10,604 nt of DNA, from contig CAZQVV010000093.1 of the NCBI GenBank assembly GCA_964596835.1, forward strand, positions 1 to 10,604, in the 5' to 3' direction. Positions 1 to 5,655 of this stretch are shown piece by piece. The notes beneath the pieces were generated by a model. The model ran no database searches. It worked only from the letters and a program-made list of their open reading frames with translations, and was not told where the DNA came from. The stretch comes from JAADGZ01 sp964596835 (GTDB lineage: Bacteria > Pseudomonadota > Gammaproteobacteria > UBA6429 > Thiohalophilaceae). A program made the translations under genes and the position numbers. How positions within the stretch are numbered: position 1 is the first letter of the stretch; each line of letters opens with the position of its first letter.

Positions 1-132
1 TCACGGCCATGATGATTAGATCAGGCTGTTCGGTGTTATGGGCGTTGGAGCTGATGACCACCGCCGGGCGGTGGACTGATCGGTGAACGGAAACGGCACC
101 AGGATGATGTCAGCGAACTCAAAGGGCGTCAT
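1..132 (-). pseudogene. PemK/MazF-family toxin, frameshifted, cut by window edge
   Basis: Read leftward from the ATG at 132-130, the frame gives MTPFEFADIILVPFPFTDQS, the typical N-terminus of a PemK/MazF-type mRNA endoribonuclease toxin. It then goes out of frame and stops at 18-16 after 38 codons. In the frame that starts one base earlier, positions 70-2 read RPAVVISSNAHN followed by EQPDLIIMAV, which is the expected continuation of the family. The break therefore lies near 70-76. The loss is one base, or more likely about seven, since family members usually have extra residues, often basic, before RPAVV. The start overlaps the antitoxin stop by 14 bases, the usual layout for coupled antitoxin-toxin pairs. 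Only about the first 44 residues of a roughly 110-residue protein are in the window. A sequencing or assembly error near a contig end would look the same. Confidence 0.75.
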
Positions 133-328
133 AGACGGCATCGGCCGGATTGTCCCACACCTTTTTCAAACTCGGCTCGGCGGTTCTCATCGCGGCCTGT
201 GTTAATTGCCGCGTCTGATCACGTTGTTTAATAAAATCGATAAAATTTTCTACTTCATTGATACGCTCCGGCGGCAGGGCTTCGAACTTGTTGATTAGTT
301 TATTAATGTGGTTGCGTTCTGCGGCCAT
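119..328 (-). CDS. Antitoxin of a PemK/MazF-type toxin-antitoxin pair
   Basis: This is a 69-residue acidic/helical protein. Its N-terminal half (LPPERINEVENFIDFI, about residues 17-32) resembles the helical segment of DUF2281-like antitoxins. Its C-terminus (EPSLKKVWDNPADAVYDAL) matches the WDNPxDAxYDxL tail common in antitoxins paired with PemK-like toxins. By family knowledge it would bind and neutralise the toxin and probably repress its own operon; the tail is the likely toxin-binding part (inference). The ATG at 328-326 is chosen over an upstream TTG at 334-332 because the ribosome binding site AGGAGGA (342-336) is 7 bases from the ATG but only 1 base from the TTG. The reading frame is intact, unlike the toxin downstream. 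It lies 87 bases downstream of the SYLF gene on the same strand and may have its own promoter; I found no convincing one. Confidence 0.8.
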   Translation of the reverse strand: MAAERNHINKLINKFEALPPERINEVENFIDFIKQRDQTRQLTQAAMRTAEPSLKKVWDNPADAVYDAL

Positions 329-335
329 GATCAAA

Positions 336-342
336 TCCTCCT
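336..342 (-). promoter_or_regulatory. Strong ribosome binding site of the antitoxin
   Basis: The minus strand reads AGGAGGA, a near-perfect Shine-Dalgarno sequence, 7 bases before the ATG at 328. It is the strongest ribosome binding site I see in the window and decides the antitoxin start. The toxin has no comparable site and depends on coupling through the 14-base overlap, which fits the usual excess of antitoxin over toxin. Confidence 0.8.
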
Positions 343-415
343 GTGTTTAGCCTGTTGCCTGGTAAGTCTGACGCGCCCTGGCATCGCGCAGAAGTGAATC
401 CTGATTGTACAGAAT

Positions 416-940
416 TTATTGTGCATCAAAAGATAAAAGCTGCCCGCCAACGCTGGCCTCATACATCAGTCCGCCCCTGGCTATCGTGAATATGGCTACG
501 CCACTGGAGTAATCGACGTTGGCCGAAGCGCCGTAGGTGGCGGCGACGGCGGATAGCTGGGCACCAAGTTCAAAATTTCCTTTCTTAAAGCGCGTCATGG
601 CTTGTTTGTCCTTGAAAAAAATAATTTCGCGGTAAGCCTGTCCGCCTAACTGAAAACCGAAGCTTAGCTGGCTCAGACTGCTGCTGCCGATAACTCTGCC
701 CTGCTGAAATACCGTGCCGCTGCCGTAGGCACCGCCAATTCCCATAGCGCCCTTGACAATGTTGGGATAGACCACATAACCGTAGGCTTTGGCAAAAAAA
801 CGGCTGAGTTTCGGATCCGCTTTTTTGAACGCGGCAATGGCCGTCCTGGCTTCATTTTTCGAGTCAGGATCCCAACCAGCCGTCGCGCTGGAAGAAAATA
901 GCGTTATAAACACAAGTGTCAAACTAATGAATAACTTCAT
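416..940 (-). CDS. Secreted SYLF-domain (YSC84/DUF500) lipid-binding protein
   Basis: This 174-residue protein has a clear Sec signal peptide: MK, a hydrophobic stretch (residues 3-15), then SSSATA with likely signal peptidase I cleavage after residue 21. There is no lipobox cysteine, so a soluble periplasmic or exported protein is expected. The rest fits a SYLF/YSC84 domain. Seen are an N-terminal helical segment (28-52), GYVVYPNIVKGAMGIGGAYGSG (54-75), the FGFQLGGQAYREIIFF segment (94-109) and a glycine/alanine-rich C-terminal part (121-170). Eukaryotic SYLF domains bind phosphoinositides; the role of bacterial secreted versions is poorly defined, so membrane-lipid binding is inference. The gene begins 14 bases after the hflD stop and is probably co-transcribed with it. 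The ribosome binding site (GAGAGAA) is weak. Confidence 0.82.
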   Translation of the reverse strand: MKLFISLTLVFITLFSSSATAGWDPDSKNEARTAIAAFKKADPKLSRFFAKAYGYVVYPNIVKGAMGIGGAYGSGTVFQQGRVIGSSSLSQLSFGFQLGGQAYREIIFFKDKQAMTRFKKGNFELGAQLSAVAATYGASANVDYSSGVAIFTIARGGLMYEASVGGQLLSFDAQ

Positions 941-954
941 TGCATTCTCTCATT

Positions 955-1584
955 TCAATGGCGAACTATTTTTTCTTTAAGCAGATATTCCGCTTCCCGA
1001 ACAAAGCGTTTGCGCTGTAATAACACCTGCCAGCGACTTCCTTTTAGTTGGCGCCAAAGCACCGCAGAACGCATGCCTGCCAGTAGTAAGGCTCGAACCA
1101 GGTTGGCAGTTGTATGGTTGGATAGACGCTGGCTGTCGCCTGTCACCATGATTTTGGGCTGCAATTGACTGACCGTATCCCCGTAGATTCCAGCCAGATT
1201 GGCGATAACGTTTTCATGCAGCAATGGGAAATGCGCGCGCTGGGCACGCGCGTTTTCTATGCCCTCGGAAAGCTGTGACATCATGTTGCCGTTTTTTGTC
1301 AGCTTGTTACACAAGTGTAGCAGGCTGATAACATAGCGGGCAATATCCATGTCCCGCTGTGCGCCACCCCCCAATTGCTGAATCAGGGAATGTAAACCGA
1401 GGTAAAGATTGTCAACGCAGCCATAAACGTCCATCGTAGTTTCGGGGCTGGTTACAAACAAGGTTTCCAGTGTTACCTCAATGTTACTGTTATCCATCTC
1501 AAAGCTTCCAGCCACGCTCTTGACCAGTGTGGCGGCCTGAAACATGCCGGCCAGAGCCAGGGTTCGCTCACGGATACTGCTCAT
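955..1584 (-). CDS. hflD: High-frequency-lysogenization protein HflD
   Basis: This 209-residue protein matches HflD (about 213 residues in E. coli). It is a mostly helical, peripheral inner-membrane-associated protein known in E. coli for influencing phage lambda lysogeny through the CII activator; its native housekeeping role is unclear. Recognisable parts are RERTLALAGMFQAATLVKSVA near the N-terminus, DVYGCVDNLYLGLHSLIQQLGG in the first third, and MDIARYVISLLHL in the middle. The MSSIRERT start at 1584 matches the family N-terminus; the frame remains open further upstream but only inside mnmA. The start and the mnmA stop share ATGA (1581-1584), so translation is probably coupled. In E. coli and Pseudomonas hflD also follows mnmA, and purB lies nearby; purB is absent here. 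Confidence 0.93.
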   Translation of the reverse strand: MSSIRERTLALAGMFQAATLVKSVAGSFEMDNSNIEVTLETLFVTSPETTMDVYGCVDNLYLGLHSLIQQLGGGAQRDMDIARYVISLLHLCNKLTKNGNMMSQLSEGIENARAQRAHFPLLHENVIANLAGIYGDTVSQLQPKIMVTGDSQRLSNHTTANLVRALLLAGMRSAVLWRQLKGSRWQVLLQRKRFVREAEYLLKEKIVRH

Positions 1585-2717
1585 GCTGTTTTGTCCTGTA
1601 TGTTTTTCTGTGCGCTGTTTTGGCGCTGAAAGTGATTGATGACGCCACCGCCCAGGCATTCCTCGCCCTGGTAAAAAACGACAGATTGTCCCGGTGTGAT
1701 CGCCCATTGGGGTTGTTCAAATACCACTTTGCAGATAGCGCCGTCGATCTCGGTGAGGGTGCAGGCGGCATCGGTTTGCCGATAGCGTGTTTTGGCGCTA
1801 CAAATACAGGGCATTCGAGGCGGACCACCGGCTGTCCAGCTTAAATCAGAGGCTTTAAGTTCAAGATGGTAGAGCAGGGGATGATCATGGTGATCGACCA
1901 CGATCAGCCGGTTGTTCTCCAGATCCTTGTCAGCCACATACCAGGTGGCCCCTTCATGACCGCGGATACCACCGATCCCCAGTCCTTGCCGCTGGCCCAG
2001 GGTGTAATACATCAGACCGTCGTGCTTGCCGATATCTTTATCGTCAGGGGTGACAATCTCGCCAGGCTGTGCGGGAATATAACGTTGCAGAAAAGTCTTG
2101 AAATCACGCTCGCCGATAAAGCAGATCCCGGTGCTGTCTTTTTTATTGAAGGTGATAAGTTGGTGTTTTTCGGCCAGTTGCCGGACCAGTGGCTTTTCCA
2201 GTTCGCCAATCGGAAACAGGCTTTTCGCCAGTTGTGCCTGGCCCAGGGTATAAAGAAAGTAGCTCTGATCCTTGTTCTGATCTTGACCCCTGAGCAAACG
2301 GTAGCGTCCATCTACACAGTCGATACGGGCATAATGACCGGTGGCGATTGCATTGGCGCCCAGAGACAGGGCGTAATCCAGAAAAGCCTTGAACTTGATC
2401 TCTTTGTTGCAGAGGATGTCCGGATTAGGGGTACGCCCGGCCCGGTATTCTGTCAGAAAATATTCGAATACTCGCTCCCAATATTGATCGGAAAAATTAA
2501 CGCCCTGCAAACCAATGCCCAGTTTGTCACAAACCTGCCGGGCGTCTTCAAGATCCTCCTCGGCGTTGCAGTGCCCATTACTGTCATCGCCTTCCCAGTT
2601 TTTCATGAATACGCCACGCACAGTGAAGTTCTGCTGTTGCAACAGCAGGGCGGCAACCGAGGAATCCACACCGCCGGACATCCCGACGATAATCTGTTTA
2701 GTTTCTGATGGGGTCAT
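1581..2717 (-). CDS. mnmA: tRNA-specific 2-thiouridylase MnmA
   Basis: This 378-residue protein matches MnmA (TrmU), which adds sulfur to U34 of tRNA-Lys, -Glu and -Gln in the cytoplasm, using ATP and sulfur relayed from IscS through the Tus proteins. The PP-loop ATP-binding motif SGGVDSS is at residues 14-20. The two catalytic cysteines are present: Cys103 in PDILCNKEIKF and Cys199 in STGICFIGERDF. GMSGGVDSSVAALLL and FMKNWEGDD are also typical. The C-terminal beta-barrel region (about 215-362) ends with GQSVVFYQGEECLGGGVI. The start codon lies 21 bases after the rluE stop, and the stop overlaps hflD by ATGA. E. coli has nudJ between rluE and mnmA; there is no room for it here. Confidence 0.97.
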   Translation of the reverse strand: MTPSETKQIIVGMSGGVDSSVAALLLQQQNFTVRGVFMKNWEGDDSNGHCNAEEDLEDARQVCDKLGIGLQGVNFSDQYWERVFEYFLTEYRAGRTPNPDILCNKEIKFKAFLDYALSLGANAIATGHYARIDCVDGRYRLLRGQDQNKDQSYFLYTLGQAQLAKSLFPIGELEKPLVRQLAEKHQLITFNKKDSTGICFIGERDFKTFLQRYIPAQPGEIVTPDDKDIGKHDGLMYYTLGQRQGLGIGGIRGHEGATWYVADKDLENNRLIVVDHHDHPLLYHLELKASDLSWTAGGPPRMPCICSAKTRYRQTDAACTLTEIDGAICKVVFEQPQWAITPGQSVVFYQGEECLGGGVINHFQRQNSAQKNIQDKTA

Positions 2718-2738
2718 TTAAACAAGCAACCTATGATC

Positions 2739-3317
2739 TTAGCGAGCATCATTCAAATATTCTCTGGCAAATTTGAGTTTATGCCATTGTCCCGGTTCCA
2801 GGCCGTCCAGTTTCCAGGGGCCGATAGCATCGCGGATCAGACGCAGGGTAGGGTAACCGACGGCAGCGGTCATGCGCCTTACCTGACGATTGCGGCCTTC
2901 ACGCAGGGTAATTTCCAGCCAGCTTGTGGGGATATGGGCGCGATAGCGTACGGGCGGCTGACGCGCCCAGAGTTCGGGTTCGCGAATAGCCCTGGCCCTG
3001 GCCGGGTGGGTCAGGCCATCTTTGAGCTCCACCCCGTGGCATAGCTCTTGGATGTCCGTCGGATCCGGTTCGCCTTCAACCTGAACCAGGTAGGTTTTCG
3101 GCATTTTCTTTTTCGGATGGCTGATTCGGTGTTGCAGGGGGCCACTGTCAGTCAGCAGTAACAGGCCCTCGCTGTCCTTATCCAGACGGCCCGCAGGATA
3201 CATACCAGGGCTGGAAATAAAATCCGCCAACGTGGCGGTCTCGCCGTCTCCATCCCGATCCGGGGAGAACTGGCAAAGTACGCCGTAAGGTTTGCAAAAC
3301 GCGATCAATCGAGCCAT
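2739..3317 (-). CDS. rluE: 23S rRNA pseudouridine(2457) synthase RluE
   Basis: This 192-residue member of the RsuA/RluB/E/F pseudouridine synthase family isomerises a single uridine in 23S rRNA (U2457 in E. coli). The catalytic motif GRLDKDSEGLLLLT occupies residues 43-56 with catalytic Asp46. PKTYLV (73-78) and EGRNRQVRRM (140-149) complete the family core. There is no N-terminal S4 domain, which fits RluE rather than RluB or RluF. The start at 3317 is supported by the family N-terminus (LIAFCKPYGVLCQF). No Shine-Dalgarno sequence precedes it, and a TGATATAAT promoter element ends 7 bases upstream, so the mRNA may be leaderless. It heads the unit rluE-mnmA-hflD-SYLF and is divergent from icd, as in E. 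coli. Confidence 0.94.
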   Translation of the reverse strand: MARLIAFCKPYGVLCQFSPDRDGDGETATLADFISSPGMYPAGRLDKDSEGLLLLTDSGPLQHRISHPKKKMPKTYLVQVEGEPDPTDIQELCHGVELKDGLTHPARARAIREPELWARQPPVRYRAHIPTSWLEITLREGRNRQVRRMTAAVGYPTLRLIRDAIGPWKLDGLEPGQWHKLKFAREYLNDAR

Positions 3318-3324
3318 TAGCGGG

Positions 3325-3333
3325 ATTATATCA
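3325..3333 (-). promoter_or_regulatory. Extended -10 promoter element for rluE
   Basis: The minus strand reads TGATATAAT, a perfect extended -10 (TGnTATAAT), followed by CCCGC. Transcription would begin at about 3318-3320, at or within a few bases of the rluE ATG at 3317, so the transcript would be leaderless or nearly so. No good -35 hexamer sits 17 bases upstream, which extended -10 promoters can tolerate. Confidence 0.6.
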
Positions 3334-3357
3334 GCTCAGCAAAGATTAGCCTGTTAT

Positions 3358-3366
3358 TGCTATAAT
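3358..3366 (+). promoter_or_regulatory. Extended -10 promoter element for icd
   Basis: The plus strand reads TGCTATAAT, a perfect extended -10, followed by CCCGC. The expected transcription start is about 3373, giving a 5' untranslated region of roughly 40 bases before the icd ATG at 3415. The hexamer at the usual -35 distance (AGCAAA) is poor. The element mirrors the rluE promoter. Confidence 0.65.
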
Positions 3367-3414
3367 CCCGCGCCAGTTGCTATTGATACAGTTTTTTTAA
3401 ATAACGGAGCACGC

Positions 3415-4671
3415 ATGGTTTACCAGAAAATCAAGATCCCGGAAAATGGTGAAAAAATCACCGTTAACACAGATAACTCACTGAATGTACCAAATAACCC
3501 GATCATTCCTTTTATTGAAGGTGATGGTATTGGCGTGGATATAACCCCGGTAATGCGCAAGGTTATTGATGCCGCAGTGGAAAAAGCCTATGACGGCAAC
3601 AAACAGATTGCCTGGATGGAAATTTTTGCGGGTGAAAAATCCACCAAGGTTTATGGCGAAGATGTCTGGCTATCGGACGAGACTATGAAGGCCATTCGTG
3701 ACTTCAGCGTTGCCATCAAGGGGCCATTGACCACCCCGGTCGGGGGCGGTATACGTTCGCTCAACGTGACTCTGCGCCAGGATCTGGATCTCTATGTCTG
3801 CCTGCGCCCGGTGCGCTATTACGCAGGTACGCCCAGCCCGGTAAAAGCACCGGAAAAAACCGACATGGTGATTTTCCGTGAAAATTCGGAAGACATTTAC
3901 GCAGGCATCGAGTGGGCGGCCGGCACCCCAGAAGTGAAAAAAGTTATCGACTTTCTGCAGAATGAAATGGGCGTAAAAAAAATCCGTTTCCCGGAAACCT
4001 CAGGCATTGGTATCAAACCGGTTTCCAGCGAAGGCACCCAGCGGCTGGTGCGTCGCGCCATTCAGTACGCTATTGACAATAATCGCGCATCTGTGACCCT
4101 GGTGCATAAGGGTAATATCATGAAATTCACCGAAGGCGGTTTCAAGGACTGGGGTTATGCCCTGGCACGAGACGAATTCGGCGCCAAAGATATCGATGGC
4201 GGTCCCTGGTGTTCGTTCAAAAACCCGAATACCGGCAAGGACATCGTCGTCAAGGACGTGATTGCCGATGCTTTTTTGCAGCAGATCCTACTGCGTCCGG
4301 AAGAATATGATGTGATCGCCACCCTGAATCTCAATGGTGACTATATTTCCGACGCACTGGCGGCTCAGGTGGGCGGCATTGGCATCGCTCCTGGCGCCAA
4401 TCTGTCTGACAGCATCGGCCTGTTCGAGGCAACTCATGGCACCGCACCCAAATATGCCGGTCAGGACAAGGTTAATCCCGGTTCTCTAATTTTATCAGCC
4501 GAAATGATGCTGCGGCATCTGGGCTGGACCCAAGCCGCGGATCGGGTGGTCAAGGGGATGTCGGCGGCCATATCGGCGAAAACCGTCACCTATGATCTGG
4601 AACGCCTGATGGATGGCGCCACACTGCTCGGCTGTTCCGACTTTGGTGATGCCCTGATCGCAAAAATGTAA
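3415..4671 (+). CDS. icd: NADP-dependent isocitrate dehydrogenase
   Basis: This 418-residue protein matches the E. coli-type (subfamily I) homodimeric isocitrate dehydrogenase, which oxidatively decarboxylates isocitrate to 2-oxoglutarate in the TCA cycle. Residue numbers run two ahead of E. coli Icd. Ser115 in GGGIRSLN corresponds to the substrate-binding and AceK-phosphorylated Ser113. Arg121, Arg131, Arg155, Tyr162 and Lys232 are the other active-site residues, and Asp309/Asp313 bind the metal. HGTAPKYAGQ with Lys346/Tyr347, and Arg397, correspond to the E. coli residues that select NADP. The ATG at 3415 follows a GGAG ribosome binding site (3406-3409) and matches the family length; an in-frame extension to 3292 would run upstream through the promoter and is rejected. 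It is transcribed alone, converging on cspD. Confidence 0.97.
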   Translation: MVYQKIKIPENGEKITVNTDNSLNVPNNPIIPFIEGDGIGVDITPVMRKVIDAAVEKAYDGNKQIAWMEIFAGEKSTKVYGEDVWLSDETMKAIRDFSVAIKGPLTTPVGGGIRSLNVTLRQDLDLYVCLRPVRYYAGTPSPVKAPEKTDMVIFRENSEDIYAGIEWAAGTPEVKKVIDFLQNEMGVKKIRFPETSGIGIKPVSSEGTQRLVRRAIQYAIDNNRASVTLVHKGNIMKFTEGGFKDWGYALARDEFGAKDIDGGPWCSFKNPNTGKDIVVKDVIADAFLQQILLRPEEYDVIATLNLNGDYISDALAAQVGGIGIAPGANLSDSIGLFEATHGTAPKYAGQDKVNPGSLILSAEMMLRHLGWTQAADRVVKGMSAAISAKTVTYDLERLMDGATLLGCSDFGDALIAKM

Positions 4672-4686
4672 GTGTATGAAAGAGGT

Positions 4687-4732
4687 TCTCAACGCCCTGT
4701 CGAGGTATATGGCCGGGTTCAGGGCGTTGAGA
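4687..4732. terminator. Hairpin between convergent icd and cspD, possible bidirectional terminator
   Basis: The arms TCTCAACGCCCTG (4687-4699) and CAGGGCGTTGAGA (4720-4732) are a perfect 13-bp inverted repeat with a 20-base loop. It lies 15 bases after the icd stop and 6 bases after the cspD stop on the other strand. The strong GC-rich stem in a convergent intergenic space suggests a shared transcription end or a 3'-end-protecting structure. The T-tracts on both sides are short (TTTTC on the plus strand) and the loop is long, so it is not a textbook intrinsic terminator. Confidence 0.6.
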
Positions 4733-4738
4733 GCGTTT

Positions 4739-4978
4739 TCAATGCAAACCTGCCTGTTCTGACGAGGGTGGGCAATTGCTCAATTTGATAGCCGTTGCGT
4801 GCAGACCCTTGGGGCCCTGGATGCACTCAAATTCGACTACCTGCCCTTTTTTTAGTGTTTTGTAACCCTCCATGGTGATGGAGGAAAAATGAGCAAAGAT
4901 ATCATCACCGCCCTCTTCAGGCGCGATAAAACCATACCCTTTTGCGTTGCTGAACCACTTTACTGTACCCGTAGACAT
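4739..4978 (-). CDS. cspD: Cold-shock-domain protein CspD
   Basis: This 79-residue protein is a single cold-shock domain with the nucleic-acid-binding motifs KGYGFI (RNP1, residues 13-18) and DIFAHF (RNP2, 26-31), plus a short C-terminal tail (67-79). In E. coli CspD is induced in stationary phase, binds single-stranded DNA and inhibits replication. The CspD call rests on its position divergent from clpS-clpA, as in E. coli and Pseudomonas, and on the tail that CspA-type proteins lack. The start matches the family; upstream is AAGGAGA, somewhat distant at about 11 bases. It converges with icd and shares a 3' hairpin with it. Biochemical function in this organism is inferred. Confidence 0.92.
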   Translation of the reverse strand: MSTGTVKWFSNAKGYGFIAPEEGGDDIFAHFSSITMEGYKTLKKGQVVEFECIQGPKGLHATAIKLSNCPPSSEQAGLH

Positions 4979-5024
4979 GCCGTCCTAGTCTCCTTGTCGC
5001 TATAACTTCTCAGACGCCGACCAC

Positions 5025-5047
5025 TTGACTGGCGTCCTGCGAGTCAA
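5025..5047. promoter_or_regulatory. Small dyad TTGACT-N11-AGTCAA upstream of cspD
   Basis: TTGACT (5025-5030) and AGTCAA (5042-5047) are perfect reverse complements spaced by 11 bases, between cspD and clpS. The shape suits an operator for a dimeric regulator, and the hexamers also resemble -35 boxes. I find no matching -10 at proper spacing on either strand. Six-base arms can occur by chance, so this is weak. Confidence 0.25.
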
Positions 5048-5049
5048 TA

Positions 5050-5107
5050 ATTGCCTATATTTAACGGGGTTTTAATCTTAACCCTGTTTACAACAACTAT
5101 AGCCAAT
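5050..5107. repeat. Nested inverted repeat in the cspD-clpS spacer
   Basis: Outer arms ATTGCCTATA (5050-5059) and TATAGCCAAT (5098-5107) pair at 9 of 10 positions. Inside them, AACGGGGTT (5063-5071) and AACCCTGTT (5080-5088) pair over 9 bp with one G-T wobble and an 8-base loop. Together they could fold as a two-tier hairpin 72-129 bases upstream of the cspD start. It could be part of a structured cspD leader RNA or a protein-binding site; no function is shown by the sequence. Confidence 0.45.
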
Positions 5108-5145
5108 AATTCTGAACTTGCATGTGAAAAGGGACACAAAATAAT

Positions 5146-5165
5146 ATCCCTGCACAGGCAGGGAT
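5146..5165. repeat. Short perfect hairpin in the cspD-clpS spacer
   Basis: ATCCCTG (5146-5152) and CAGGGAT (5159-5165) form a perfect 7-bp stem with a 6-base loop. On the plus strand a TTTTT run follows nine bases later (5175-5179); on the minus strand ATTATTTTG follows directly. It could be a weak terminator or attenuator in either direction. The rest of the 316-base spacer (4979-5294) shows no gene and no promoter I can defend. Confidence 0.4.
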
Positions 5166-5294
5166 TGAATCCGCTTTTTGCACGCCCAATTAAGTTAAAC
5201 AGGCTTTCCTGAACGGGGGGAGAAGAAATCCTGTCCAGGGAATGCTTTCATAGGACTAGGCAGTGAAACAAAGGTTCAGCTAAAATCCTTATCT

Positions 5295-5630
5295 ATGAGT
5301 AACCGAGAAAAAGACACCCCAGAATGGGATTCTAATGATGGTTTGGCGCTGGAATATGCAAAACCTGAGTTAAAACCGCCATCAATGTATAAAGTTGTGC
5401 TGCTAAATGACGATTACACTCCTATGGAATTCGTTGTACATATTCTGGAAATATTTTTTGGCATGAATCGTGAGAAAGCGACCCGCATCATGCTCAATGT
5501 CCATACCCGGGGCAAAGGCATCTGTGGCGTTTATCCGCGTGATATCGCAGAAACGAAAGTGGTTCAGGTCAATGATTATTCAAGCCAGAATGAACATCCA
5601 CTGAAATGTACGATGGAAGCAGAAAGTTGA
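5295..5630 (+). CDS. clpS: ClpS adaptor for the ClpAP protease
   Basis: This 111-residue protein matches ClpS, which binds proteins with an N-terminal Leu, Phe, Tyr or Trp and hands them to ClpA, and also blocks ClpA degradation of other substrates. A flexible N-terminal tail (about 1-30), needed for delivery in E. coli ClpS, precedes the core. The binding pocket is intact: Asn38 and Asp39 in LLNDDYTPMEF hold the substrate amino group with His70 (NVHTRGKG), and Met44 corresponds to the gatekeeper Met40 of E. coli. GICGVYPRDIAETK (76-89) is also conserved. The Shine-Dalgarno sequence is weak. clpA follows 25 bases after the stop, so the two are co-transcribed. Confidence 0.97.
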   Translation: MSNREKDTPEWDSNDGLALEYAKPELKPPSMYKVVLLNDDYTPMEFVVHILEIFFGMNREKATRIMLNVHTRGKGICGVYPRDIAETKVVQVNDYSSQNEHPLKCTMEAES

Positions 5631-5655
5631 ATCAATTGAGTAGAAGGAAATCGGC

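Larger units (their letters stand above)
3320..3371. repeat. Perfect 11-bp inverted repeat spanning the rluE/icd divergent promoters
   Basis: The arms GCGGGATTATA (3320-3330) and TATAATCCCGC (3361-3371) are exact reverse complements separated by 30 bases. Each arm contains an outward-facing -10 box plus the CCCGC discriminator that follows it. The two promoters therefore have the same -10 and downstream sequence, and their upstream (-35) zones overlap inside the 30-base spacer. The repeat may simply be two similar promoters, or an operator for a dimeric regulator; the sequence does not decide. Confidence 0.75.

Noticed and set aside
58..84. Programmed frameshift in the toxin gene
   Set aside because: No slippery heptamer or stimulating structure is evident at 70-76, and the shortened DQS-RPAVV interval fits a deletion better.
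1585..1707. In-frame upstream extension of hflD inside mnmA
   Set aside because: The extra residues are mnmA sequence in another frame; HflD proteins begin at the MSSIRERT-like start, which forms the ATGA overlap.
1866..2708. 280-codon open frame on the plus strand opposite mnmA
   Set aside because: It is the mirror of a well-supported gene with intact motifs; the translation resembles no family I know, and such antisense open frames are common in moderately GC-rich genes.
3292..3414. In-frame upstream extension of icd
   Set aside because: It would run through the promoter and leader, lacks similarity to Icd N-termini, and the ATG at 3415 has a good GGAG site and gives the family length.
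5050..5165. CRISPR-like array in the cspD-clpS spacer
   Set aside because: The repeats are inverted, of different sequence and not regularly spaced; there are no direct repeats with spacers and no cas genes.
5281..5286. TAAAAT as a -10 box for clpS
   Set aside because: It would place the transcript start within a couple of bases of the ATG and no -35 or extended -10 accompanies it.
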